In this document: piece after piece, positions 34,295 to 44,768 of the stretch
Position numbering within the stretch: the first letter of the stretch is position 1
Layout: each line of letters opens with the position of its first letter
Source: Zarea fungicola
Lineage: Eukaryota; Ascomycota; Sordariomycetes; Hypocreales; Cordycipitaceae
Assembly (NCBI GenBank): GCA_900169235.1
Contig: FWCC01000140.1
Span: 1-64,000 of the forward strand
Direction: 5' to 3'
DNA: 64,000 bases
Made by a program: the position numbers and the translations under genes
The notes under the pieces: model-generated
What the model was told of the DNA's origin: nothing
The model's database searches: none
The model's input: only the letters and a program-made list of their open reading frames with translations

Positions 34295-34738
34295 CGATGA
34301 AGTTGAAAATGACTGAATGTTATGTTAAGCTAGGAGAACTTTTCAAGACATGCCAACAGCGCTAAATCTATGCCTGTGTTTGTTCCCAGTGCCCGATTGG
34401 CCCATCCGCCACGTTCATCATTGTCGTGGCTAATGACGATTACCTCTGCTTCATGCTTGAATGCGCAGCAAGGCTTGCTTGGATTGTTGCATCACCTGGT
34501 GTAAGTTTGTAGAGTCAAAAAAAACAAGGTGGCAAGGCCGTGGGCCACTAGGCTCACTAGAGACACTTTGTCAGCGGTACTGGAACGCGTCAAACGCCTG
34601 TAAACTATCGTCTTGCATTACCATACGCCGTGCGAAGTATCTTTTAAATCAGATAAAATAAAATGGAAATGGAATACCTACCCCTCAATTTCTTATGAAC
34701 GATATACTTTTCGGTAGAGTTACCGTTGAACGGACGCC
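34295..34738. other. Intergenic, no feature seen
   Basis: 3' flank of the secreted-protein gene and promoter of the Zn2Cys6 regulator; nothing distinctive. Confidence 0.5.
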
Positions 34739-36898
34739 ATGGAAGCCTCTCATCGACGTCCAAACGGTCGCCTGGCCGCGTGCGATCCTTGCAGGGCGCG
34801 CAAAGTTTCTTGTGATCACCAGCGACCAGCATGCTCTCGCTGCCTCAAGAAGAACGATGCAGCCGGCTGCTTCTACACCGGAACACCGCCAAGGAGATCC
34901 GGTGCAAATGCCCCCGCGCGGCTCCCGAGGCGTCAGACGTCAACACCGCCGGGGGCAAGCTTGAGCCACACCAGTCCGGCGCCGTTACAGTCGCTGGCGC
35001 TACCAAATCTTCGGCCCGGGGCCCGGCTTGGCCTCACCTCGGTCCTGGAAGAGACGCAGAGCAGCCTGCTCTTACTGGGCGGAGCAAACACGCCGAGTGA
35101 TGGTTTGAACATGAATCCGAAACAGCATCCAGGCGGCGTGTCTTTTCAGGACCTGCCGCCACTGCTCCGGGAGACTTGCCTGATAGTGCTGCGGGACCTC
35201 CCCGGCCAGAGTAATGAGCAAATGACATATCTTGATGGCGAGGTTGAGCCGAATGGCTGGAGCTACATTGCCATCGATCGCATCGTGCGCTCGCTCCGTC
35301 GAATGTTTGCGGCGGTGGAGCATCTCGGCGAAGAAGCGGCGCTCGAGGCACTGGCACAGACGCTCTGCCACAACACGTCGGTGCCCTTTCGCAGCGACTA
35401 TCCCGACTGCCAGTCGTGGCTGGACTCATTCTGCGGTCCTAATATCCGCTGGGAATCGATTGGCCTTTTATGGGCGCACATGGAGCGCGCCTCGGACCTG
35501 TTTGACGCGCTTAACAAGACCCTGCTTGTCCGATCAAAGAACAACCAATCCGTCGATACGGCGGCGACAAATCTCGCCCACTGCATGACCATCATACGCC
35601 GCTTTACCGAAGGTAATTTAATTCTACTGGATCTGTCACGCCGCGTGTCAGTTCTTCAATCACTCGTGCACGGTGAACTTTGTAAGTGGCCCAATTGTTG
35701 TCTCGATACTTGAACTAACATGATGCTTTCAGCCATGGATTGCTGGGAGACTGGTGCTTTTGGCGTTGCCTGCATGTCGTTTCTCGGCATCCAAAGCGAG
35801 GAGAAGAATGCCTCGTACACACCGACGTTTTATTCAGAGCACAGGCGTCGCATTGCCTGCCATATTTTTACACGAGACAAGCTGGCCGTTGCATTTACAG
35901 GCAGACCGCCCATGGTTAGCTATCGCTACTTTTCTACACCCATGCCTCTTGATATCTCAGACAAAGACCTGCTGCAAGAGGACAGCCTCAAGCGCGCGGC
36001 GTCCGCCCTCGATAGCAAGGGATGGAATACCAAGGGCGAGTTGCATTCGACCACGGTCATGAGAGCACGCTTCATGATTGCCATGATTCGCGATGAGCTT
36101 GTTGAAGCTACGCTAGGCAGAGCAGGCCATGTAAACATTAATTATCTCCTGTATGTCGTATGCATCGGTAGTGGAGCGAAGCTAACTCGAGTCAGTGATC
36201 TCAAAGCCAGGCAGTGTGCTTTGCCGGAAGAATTTCCCTCGGGCGTACGGTTTTCCGCTGCTGACCTTTCATCGGATCTGCCGCCTAGTATTGCGTACCT
36301 CAAAACATTTACGCAACTGGAGCATCTGCAAAATGTATTTTTTGCAGAGCGGCTGTTGCAGAGATATGGCCATGTCGGTGCCGGAGAGCTGCTCATTACG
36401 AGCTTTACAATGGTGACGTTGACGTTGCACTTTTGGATGAATCAGGATCGTTTTTCTTCTCCGTCCATGCGACGGAATTTTGAGTGGATTGTAAGTTCCA
36501 GGCTCTAGGTAATACGACATTGTTCTGACTTGAGCCAGGTTTTGTCGTACGGTGCGCCGGGCGCCGGCGTTCTCTGCCAAGAGCTGCTCTATCCAACCTT
36601 TCGAGGCACGCACCCATTGGATGCAAAAGTGAGCCGTTCGAGTATCATCCAGCAGCTGAGCATGCTTGTCAGCTTCTTTGACTGGGTGAGGCCGTCCGCA
36701 CCAAATGCAAAGCTGTGCTGCAACTGCAGTACCGTTATCCAGCGTGTCCTTGACCATACACTGAATGGTGCAGAAATACAAGGGACAGACAATCGTTTGG
36801 ACTTGAGCATCTTTGACCAGCCTGATTTTAGCTTTGAGTTGATGGATACGTTTGACTGGCTTCGGCCTGATGCACAGCTGGCCACTTCCATAGTGTAA
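34739..36898 (+). CDS. Zn2Cys6 fungal transcription factor
   Basis: Exons are 34739-35681, 35733-36490 and 36539-36898, giving 686 residues. The binuclear zinc cluster sits at the N-terminus: CDPCRARKVSC, then CSRCLKKNDAAGC, with the usual C-x2-C-x6-C-x6-C-x2-C-x8-C layout (residues about 15-44). It is followed by a basic, Pro-rich linker and a long helical middle region with MDCWETGAFG and FTQLEHLQN segments typical of the fungal-specific regulatory domain. Both introns have GTAAGT donors and close the frame. The second intron contains an in-frame stop, so it must be removed. Such factors bind CGG-containing sites as dimers; the target is unknown. The next gene downstream, a nucleotidyltransferase-like protein, has no obvious link. 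Confidence 0.9.
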
Positions 36899-37953
36899 TA
36901 GAACATCAACTTGCCAGATAATAGCAAGTAGCTACTCGTGAGCGGGACACGACTCGCCGGCTCTGCCGCCGCTCGATTGAGCATCTCGACAGGTTTTTGA
37001 CGGGATCTTTGTGCCATGGGCTGATAATGACCCAGTCTGGACCTCTGTCCAGTTCTTCACGCCCTATTTCTTTGTCGACTCCTTTGAAGGAGCAAGTCGT
37101 TCGCAGAGGATGGCCCGAGTTGCATTTTGACAATGCCTGGCCCTGCATGTCCTGTGCAGCATCCTGGGCGCCAAAAGCTATCATATGATCATAAAATGGC
37201 TTGAAAGGAAGAAAAATACATTCATTTAGCAACGTATTGCGGCGCATGCATACAATGGCAGCTACCAAGTCGCCAGAAGTTTTGACACATCCAATCTAGA
37301 TGAAGTAAAGCTTGTCGAGAGCTACCGAATCCAGGTCTAACATTCAAAGACACGGCGATTATTTCAGTTGGCTAACCATTTCTACATGTTGCGTTTGAAA
37401 CTCAGCATCCCAGGAATATGGGGTGCCAAAGCTGAGCGCGTGTCTTCCGATGTCGCCAGCCAAGTCCTGGGTCACACAACAAAGCAGCCTGCACAGACAA
37501 AAAGATAAAAGTAAGAGCCAACATCCTCAGCTGATACTTTCAGTTCTTGTACCCTTTGTGTATGACTTGACAAGTGGCCAGTGTTGCGACTCCTACCCAC
37601 AAAAACACCATGTAATTGGCAACACCAGCTAAAGTTTGCGTCGCATCACCAACACGCAAGCGCCGCGACGTCACTTAATCCTCGCCATTGAGCTGTCCGT
37701 TAATTTCTAAATTTATCTACAGGCTCTGAAATCATCTGCTGCCAATTTCCGCCTTGCAACTCGCCTCATTGCCCATCTCAGAAATAGCGGGCGACGCCTT
37801 GACATCGACACCCACCGGCACAACACTGACTCACCACACCGATTACATCCAGCCCAACTCAGTCATCGTACAACATAAAAGCCACGCCACCACGACTCTT
37901 TTCATCAACGCTAAACATACTCAAATTGGCCAGCTCTTCACACCGAATTTACA
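36899..37953. other. Intergenic, no gene recognised
   Basis: Contains the 3' flank of the Zn2Cys6 gene and the CA-rich likely leader of the gene at 37954. No supported frame. Confidence 0.5.
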
Positions 37954-39288
37954 ATGGGCGGCTCTGCCTTCTCCGCCGGCGTGTCGCCGCTTCACACGCC
38001 GCGCATGCCACCCCAGATTTACCACGCCGAGAGGCTGCGGTGCATGCAGCTCCTCCGCCAGCTCTACATCCACGTCGACTCCCCCATTGACGGGCCGGGC
38101 AAGACAGACTTTGGTGACATTGACATTCTCGTCTTTGGGCGGCGCTCCGATGCACCGACGCCGCCGCCGCCGTCGCCCGTCGACCCCGACGACACAACAG
38201 GCGCAGCGCCGCTCCGCGAAATCGCCACCCTGCTGGGCGCGGAGCGTACCATTTTCGAACCCCGCGCATCCTCCAACCTCGCCATTCGCTGGCCAGAGGG
38301 CGATGACGGAGATGACGTTGCGGAGAGGCACATCCAAGTCGACGTGCGCATCTCCCCCTCCATCACGTCCCACAGGTGGATGCTCTTCAAGCACGCCCAC
38401 GGCGACATCTGGAACCTTGTCGGCTCGCTCATCCGCCCCTACGGCCTGACGGTGGACGACGCGGGCATGTACGTTCGCATCCCCGAGATTGAAGCCTTTT
38501 CCAAGTCCCGCGCCAAAATCCACCTCACGTCGGATCCGCTCGCCACCCTCCGCTTCCTCGGCCTGCCGTCTGAGGGCGTCTACGGCCGCACGTGGACCGA
38601 CGAGCCCTTTGCCGACCAGGACGCCATGTGCGAGTACGCCGCCTTGTGTCGCATGATGTACATTCCACCGCTCAGGGAGGAGGAGGAGCTAAATCACGCT
38701 GTCGAGGGCTTAAGTCTCGTCGTCCCGCGTCATCTCAAAGCCAATGATCGACGACGGATGCAGCAGCGAGCGGGGTTTCGTTACTGGATTGAAGAGTTCA
38801 TCCCAAAGTGTCGCGCAGAAGGGCGGTTCGCCGTGCAGACCACGAGCCGCGGGAAAGTGGCGGACGAGGCGCTGGCGCAGTTTGGCGTCGGGGACGAGTT
38901 TGGGCAGCGCAGGGCGGACTTTGTGCGCGAGAGGCAGCGGGACCACATCTGGAACAACATCATCAAGCCGGGCGTTCCGGAGGTGGTGTGTTTTGGGGAT
39001 GGCGACCAAAAGGCCATCTTGGCGCGGTCGTGCCTCGTCAAGGCCCTGAAGCGCATCATCCTGGAGAGGGATGGCAGCTACGGCGTCGAGTTTGATGAGG
39101 GCATGGTGGGCGAGGATGGGCTGTACAATCTGGACAAGGTGACGGAGTTTGTCGAGAAGCACCAGGACAGGGTGCGGGAGGTGGCGCTAAAGAGGCACAA
39201 TGCATTGTACGCCGAGCACTTGGAGAAGAAGGCTGGTCGCGCAAAGATTAAAGATGAGGCAAAGGCCGTTGACGAAGCCAAGTCCTAA
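37954..39288 (+). CDS. Nucleotidyltransferase-like protein of unknown function
   Basis: Intronless, 444 residues with a good start context (ACAATGGGC). Residues about 51-60 (TDFGDIDILV) resemble the G-x-D-x-D metal-binding motif of nucleotidyltransferase-fold enzymes, with a possible third acidic residue in HIQVDVRI near 131. The middle contains DPLATLRFLGLP and a segment of conserved aromatic and charged residues. The C-terminus is Lys/Glu-rich and helical. It resembles uncharacterised proteins widespread in filamentous ascomycetes. A catalytic role is an inference from one motif; it may be an inactive relative. Confidence 0.7.
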   Translation: MGGSAFSAGVSPLHTPRMPPQIYHAERLRCMQLLRQLYIHVDSPIDGPGKTDFGDIDILVFGRRSDAPTPPPPSPVDPDDTTGAAPLREIATLLGAERTIFEPRASSNLAIRWPEGDDGDDVAERHIQVDVRISPSITSHRWMLFKHAHGDIWNLVGSLIRPYGLTVDDAGMYVRIPEIEAFSKSRAKIHLTSDPLATLRFLGLPSEGVYGRTWTDEPFADQDAMCEYAALCRMMYIPPLREEEELNHAVEGLSLVVPRHLKANDRRRMQQRAGFRYWIEEFIPKCRAEGRFAVQTTSRGKVADEALAQFGVGDEFGQRRADFVRERQRDHIWNNIIKPGVPEVVCFGDGDQKAILARSCLVKALKRIILERDGSYGVEFDEGMVGEDGLYNLDKVTEFVEKHQDRVREVALKRHNALYAEHLEKKAGRAKIKDEAKAVDEAKS

Positions 39289-39444
39289 CCGACGGACGCA
39301 ATGGAACCCAAGATTTCAAGAAAGAAACCGAGAATGACGTATGGATACCCAAAACTACAGATTGCTAAATTAAAAAGATTTAATGCAAATTTAATGTTCA
39401 TGTTAGGAATGCCCGCAGTTCCCTTTTATCCTTCTACTCCAACG

Positions 39445-41223
39445 TTATAGTATAACCATGCTGCCCGTATTCAGTTTCATCGCCGTTAGCTCAATCATCT
39501 CGGCCAGCCATGCCCTTTCGCGCGTCCAGCCTTCGGTCCCATCGCCAAACATGGCCCTGGCGCCCTCCAGCAACCCCAGCGCAATGGTGATGCTCACTTT
39601 GCCCATGCTTTCATCGAGAAAGTACTCCGTCAGCTGGCACATGTTGCGCGTCATGGCGACCCACGTATCCTTGTGCACGTCCCTCTGCGCGCGCAGCCCC
39701 GGAGCCGTCCTGGCGATTGCGTCCAGCGTGGATTCCTGCGCGACATGCGCCAGCTTCTTGTACACGACAAAGAGCAGCCAGTGCGTGACCATAATGCCGC
39801 TCCAGTACGTCATGAGCAGGTACGCGGTGCTAAACGTCGGACAAAAGTACGACACGGGAAAGGGCTTTCCGAGCTTGGGGTCGTCCTGCCGGCTCGTGAG
39901 GCTGCAAAATTTGGGCCAGTAGATTGGGCCGCCCACATTCTCTTCAAAACCGACATACCAGCTCTCCAGATCGGCCAGCAGCGATGTGCACTTTTCAATC
40001 AGCGCATCGCAAAGTGCAGAAATGATCGACGTGTCCGTTTGCCGGAGCATTTCGTCGGCTTGTCTTTGCAAGGGCGGCAGGTCGAGGATGCAATCCAGAC
40101 ATCTGTCCAGTATGTTTTTGGGGAAGAAGGTCCACGGAAGCTCGCGCCACTCTGGCTGCGACAAAAAGGTATCGGAATGTTTAATCAGCGTCGTGACGAC
40201 GATTTGGCGCCGCAGTCCGAGAAAGAGGCTGTGTGCCAGAGGCGTCGTGTTGGCTTCCGGGCCGCGGAGCTTGAGTAGCATCATGGCGCCGGACATGTGC
40301 TTGCCGTACGCACTCGCGCCGTTTGGTTCCTCTTGGCGGCTGGCCTCTGACCGGGACTCAGTAGGTGTGTGGTTGACTAGTCGGCCACTGGGCTTGGCTA
40401 AGCGGTTTTCCGTCAGCTCATAGACGCCGAGGGCTAGGCAGGCGGCAAGCGTGTCGTCGCTCAGTCTGGTGGCAGGGTCGGCAATGGCAGTGCGCAGGTG
40501 CTCGAGGCTGCGCAGATAGAGCTCCACGCTCTGGGCCACGACGCTCAGGTCGTTGTGGTCGCGGCCAATCTGGGCCGAGGCAAAGGCGGCAATGGCCGTC
40601 TGCAGCGCCGGCAGTGTCGAGGGGCGGCCTTGCAGCTGGAGCAGCCAGTTTCCGGTGATGTAGAGGGGCTTGCCAGAGGTGCCGAGTCCCTGGCGGGGCA
40701 TGTATGTGGTGAGGAAGATGTGGTTTAGTTGCTGCCAGAGACTAGGCATCATGGGGATGCTGTGCATGTTTAGGATGCTGGGTACCAGGGACGCACTGGT
40801 GTCGAATGCATGGCCAGAGTCAAAGTAGCAGGCGTCGTTGGCCCACCGTGGTCGAGGCTGCGAGCTGACAGTCACTGGCTCTGGTTCAAGCAGGCACTCG
40901 GCGGATGTGGTTTTGGCTGTGCCTTTCCAGCGGCCCTGGTATGTGAGAGTGCCATCGTCTTTTGCGGGGGGTGCCTTGCCGAGAACAACATTGTCTGAGA
41001 AGACGTAGGCGGTTTTGCGCGTGTAACCGCCACAGATGCGGTTGGATTTGGCGCAGTTGTTGCAAAACGGTTTTGTCAAGTCGCACTGCGGGATGTCAGT
41101 ACCTATGGATGGCTTGCAGGAACGCGATCGATGGCAACGTGAGCTGAAGGGGCTAGTACGGACTTTAATTTTACGCTTGAGGCAAGTGTTGCAGGCCTTG
41201 GACCGACCTGGGACACCGACCAT
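39445..41223 (-). CDS. Zn2Cys6 fungal transcription factor
   Basis: Exons are 41223-41164 and 41085-39445, giving 566 residues from the ATG at 41223. The 78-nt intron is in frame and open, so a naive ORF keeps it; removal restores the zinc cluster CNTCLKRKIKC followed by CNNCAKSNRIC, with the required six residues between the second and third Cys. The donor is GTCCGT, weaker than others in this window. The rest matches the fungal-specific transcription factor domain class found after such clusters, with no second DNA-binding motif. The gene is divergent from the MFS transporter at 42654, with 1.43 kb between their starts, an arrangement often seen for a regulator and its target exporter. Confidence 0.88.
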   Translation of the reverse strand: MVGVPGRSKACNTCLKRKIKVRTSPFSSRCHRSRSCKPSIGTDIPQCDLTKPFCNNCAKSNRICGGYTRKTAYVFSDNVVLGKAPPAKDDGTLTYQGRWKGTAKTTSAECLLEPEPVTVSSQPRPRWANDACYFDSGHAFDTSASLVPSILNMHSIPMMPSLWQQLNHIFLTTYMPRQGLGTSGKPLYITGNWLLQLQGRPSTLPALQTAIAAFASAQIGRDHNDLSVVAQSVELYLRSLEHLRTAIADPATRLSDDTLAACLALGVYELTENRLAKPSGRLVNHTPTESRSEASRQEEPNGASAYGKHMSGAMMLLKLRGPEANTTPLAHSLFLGLRRQIVVTTLIKHSDTFLSQPEWRELPWTFFPKNILDRCLDCILDLPPLQRQADEMLRQTDTSIISALCDALIEKCTSLLADLESWYVGFEENVGGPIYWPKFCSLTSRQDDPKLGKPFPVSYFCPTFSTAYLLMTYWSGIMVTHWLLFVVYKKLAHVAQESTLDAIARTAPGLRAQRDVHKDTWVAMTRNMCQLTEYFLDESMGKVSITIALGLLEGARAMFGDGTEGWTRERAWLAEMIELTAMKLNTGSMVIL

Positions 41224-42653
41224 GAGGGGCAGACAGCAGGGAATGACAGTTTGTTGGGCGTATGGAGGTGTGTTTTGGAGACGGGCGTCATTGTACTTTA
41301 AACTGGCACAAAGCCATGCCTGGAAAGGGAATGAATCTGCGAGGTGCAACGGCAACTGGGAGGGAGACGAGGCTGAGCGTGTGGGTGGGAGTCGTGGGCG
41401 GCAACGTCACGAAGTGGAGTCGGGGATGGCGATACAGGTTGCCGGGAGTGTGCTGAGCGATGGAGGCAGACTACAGGGCTGACATTTGTATAAGAAAGTT
41501 TGAATTGATAATTTTCACATTTTAGTTTGAAGACTTGACATTTTTATGTACTCCGTAGTGTTTGATGGTTAGAACGACAAAGTATGCATGCATTGTGACA
41601 ATTGTGCTGAGAAGAGCATAAAAATTATTGTAGTGGAATTAAGTAGACAATTTCAAGCACCTTGTCCATTATCCATTATCCATTTCCATTTCCATTTTCA
41701 AGTTTTCAAATTTTCAAATTGCATTCAAATTTGCATCGCACTCTCTGTCTCTTGAATTCATTAATCTTAATCTAGGGTATGCCGCGTAGCTGTGCTCGGG
41801 TCCATCGCGAGCTCCACGACTGCTGGAGACGAGGACTACGAGAAGCTGCCACTGGAGCGGCCCACTGCAGGATCAAAGCAGTGAATCACAAATGCACCCA
41901 GTGGCCCTACATCAACCGTCTCCAGTCACAATGCCCTGTAGCTCCACCAACTTCGCAAGCCACAGGCCCAAGCTAGCCCATCACTTCGCCAAAACCAACT
42001 GCATGGGGTTTAGCGCCTCCAGCTGAAATCGGCTCCGGCATCTCACAGCTGCAAGATATGTGCCCTAGTTATCGATGGGCTGCACGCATACTGGCAATAC
42101 CGTAATACGACGTATGCGACAGCTGCAATCGAATGAGCAAATCAAAACACAGAAAGGAAGACGCGAAGAGAAAAAAAAAACATAAAGGAATAAAAATGCT
42201 TAAAAAAAATCCGGTACGAAAATATACTCATCTCCATTGATAGAGTCTGTCGGTCGAAACCACCAAACATCGCCAAAAGCCTCACGGCAAGGCCTTATTA
42301 CCATCCACCATTACAAACGAAAGTCTCCGCTCCAATCAGCCCTGCTTGTCAGACGTTTGGAAAAAAGGAAAATTCTCTAATCAAGATTATATCATTGGCT
42401 TTACCCCTTTGGGTTTCTTTGAGCGAGGTTCCTCGATTCTTTCATCTCCAGCCCCAAAGCTTCGCCCACGGCCGCGTCAATGCCGATCCGCATCACCCGC
42501 CGCCATCCATTTTGAGACTTTGTTTCGAGGGCCCACCCTCTAACTTAGCATATAGTCCAACTTTATATAATAGCTTCAGCTCCCACCTATCTGGAATCTC
42601 TCGACTTGGGAATCAGAACATCATCTCCTTCATAGCATTGCTCTCACGTCAAC
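41224..42653. other. Divergent promoter region
   Basis: Shared upstream space of the Zn2Cys6 regulator (-) and MFS transporter (+). It holds low-complexity CCATTT/TTTCAAA repeats near 41667-41725 and A-rich runs near 42170-42210. No gene seen. Confidence 0.55.
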
Positions 42654-44626
42654 ATGTATTACGCTTATAAAAAAGTCAAAGAGCATCGCCGCCAAAAGGC
42701 ACTGGCTCAAGAATCAGCTCAGCAAGAAGCAGCTCAGCAAGAGGTGCATGTGCAAGAGGCAGCTGTTCAAGACGGCGCTCTCGACACCACCACCACCGAC
42801 TCTCTGCAGCCTGCTAGCTACAGCCACGAGCAGCCAGCCATCAAAGAGACCAACGACACCGCCGCGGCTGCAAAGACACCAAAAACACAAAAACCCGCCA
42901 AGGAAAAAAAAGTACTCTCGCCAGAAGAAATCGCCGACAAGAAGCGTCGCACCGTCTACCGATGGAAGCTCGTCGCCGGCCTCTTTGGCCCGTTTGCCCT
43001 CCAGGCACTCGACACCACAATCATTGCCTCTGCTCTCTCTGCAATTGCCACCGAGTTTCGTGAGTACATGGTTTCCTGCTTCAACGTTTTCAAGTCCATA
43101 CTGACCAATCTGACAAATCAGACCAAGTCAAGCAGCTCAACTGGATCATCTCGTCCTTCAACCTCACCTCGGCCGCCTTTCTCTTCTTCTGGGCTCAAAT
43201 GACTGACATCTATGGCCGTCACGCCACGGTTCAAGCCTCCGTCATCATCATGCTCATCGGCTCCGCCATTTGCACCGGCGCGCCGACCTCGTCCTTCCCC
43301 GCCCTCCTCATAGGCCGCGCCATCCAGGGTATTGGCTGTTCTGGCGTCAACATCTCCGTCCGCACCATCCTCGCTGACCGCGTCTCCCTCACCGAGTTTG
43401 CCACCAACTGGACCATCTTTGTTCTCATCTCGGGCATCAGCTTTGGTCTCGGTCCCTTGATTGGCGGCTACCTCACCCAGACTTCGTGGCGCTGGTGCTT
43501 TGCCATCAACCTTCCCATCGGCGCAGTCTCCGTCATCCTCGTGGCCATTCTCCTGCGAAAGGAACTCATTGGCCCTCAGCCACTGCCTGAACTTGCCGGC
43601 ACCGACCTCGAATCGTCCCGTGGCCGCTTCGTGGCCCGCCTGCTGACCATTGACTTTACTGGCCAGCTGCTCTTCCTCTTTGGCATGGGCCTGCTCCTGC
43701 TTGCCTTCACTTGGGGCGGAAGCACATACTCCTGGGGCTCCGCCGCCGTTCTCGCACCCCTCATTGTCGGCGCCGTCCTCACTGCCGTCTGGGTTTGGTT
43801 CGAACGCTCCATGACCAACGGCCGCACCATGTCCCGCATCTTCTCCCGCCAGCGCCCCATGATGCCCTGGGACCTCCTCTCCCAGCGTGACAACTGCCTC
43901 GTCTTTCTCATCACCTTTTGCGGCGGCATGGCCATGTTTGCCGCCATGTACTTTATGGACCTCTACTTTACCTTTGTCGAGGGCAAGAGCCCCAGTGATG
44001 CTGGTATCGGTCTGCTGTTTTACATGCCCGGCCTCGCCGTTGGCGTCTACATGGCCATTTTCTCGTCCAAGTTCTGGCCCCGACAGACGCTTCCCCCGCT
44101 GACATTGGGTGCGCTGACCGCCGCCGTGGGAATCACTGTTCTTGCATATGCCACGCATGCAAGGAACACGAGCCTCATTTACGGCATGCTCGCCCTCGTC
44201 GGCCACGGTGTTATGCTACGCATGAACCCAGCGGCGCTGCACTGCCTGGGCTACTTCCCAGACCGCACTTCGCAGATTACTTGCCTCTCTGCTTTTGCTA
44301 CGCCGTTTGGTGGCCTTGTCGGCCTGACTATCATGACCACCGTCTTCAACAACAAAAGTGGTGTCGCACACCTCGATGCCAAGGACGGCATCTCCTGGGC
44401 CTTTATCTCCATGATTCCCTTTATGTGGGTGTGTGTGCTGCTGACGCTGTGCCTGGGTAACGTCTGGATCCTCAAGACTGGTGGCCACGAGGTCATGAAC
44501 GGCTCTCTTCTTCTCGGCCTCTTCCGGCGCGGACCTCTCAACAAAGAGCTGCGCCATCGCGGCGAAGGTCCTTTCCGAGAGAGCACCAAGGACAAGGTGG
44601 TTGATCCCGCAGAGAACAACTGTTAA
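42654..44626 (+). CDS. MFS transporter, 14-span multidrug type
   Basis: Exons are 42654-43059 and 43122-44626 (intron 62 nt, phase 1), giving 636 residues. An unusually long N-terminus of about 100 residues is Gln/Glu/Ala-rich and starts with repeated AQQEAAQQE-like units. The transport domain has about 14 spans, motif A as AQMTDIYGRHATVQ and an antiporter motif as RAIQGIGCSGVNISVR. The splice joins ATEFHQVKQLNWIISSF, the usual loop between spans 1 and 2. The family exports toxins or drugs at the plasma membrane. Its divergent neighbour is a Zn2Cys6 factor. Confidence 0.93.
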
Positions 44627-44768
44627 GTACTTTACTCTATTTGCTCGTTTGGTACATGTGGTTTTATATAGGTAGCGTTTATAGACTGTTGTAATGCATA
44701 ATGCTCTATTTTATGCCCCGTTCCATTTGTAATCATGTTCACGTCATGTCTTGCGCAAGTCCATCATT

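Noticed and set aside
43118..44206. 362-codon minus-strand frame opposite the second MFS gene
   Set aside because: Hydrophilic Gly/Glu/Asp-rich shadow with no start context or domain.
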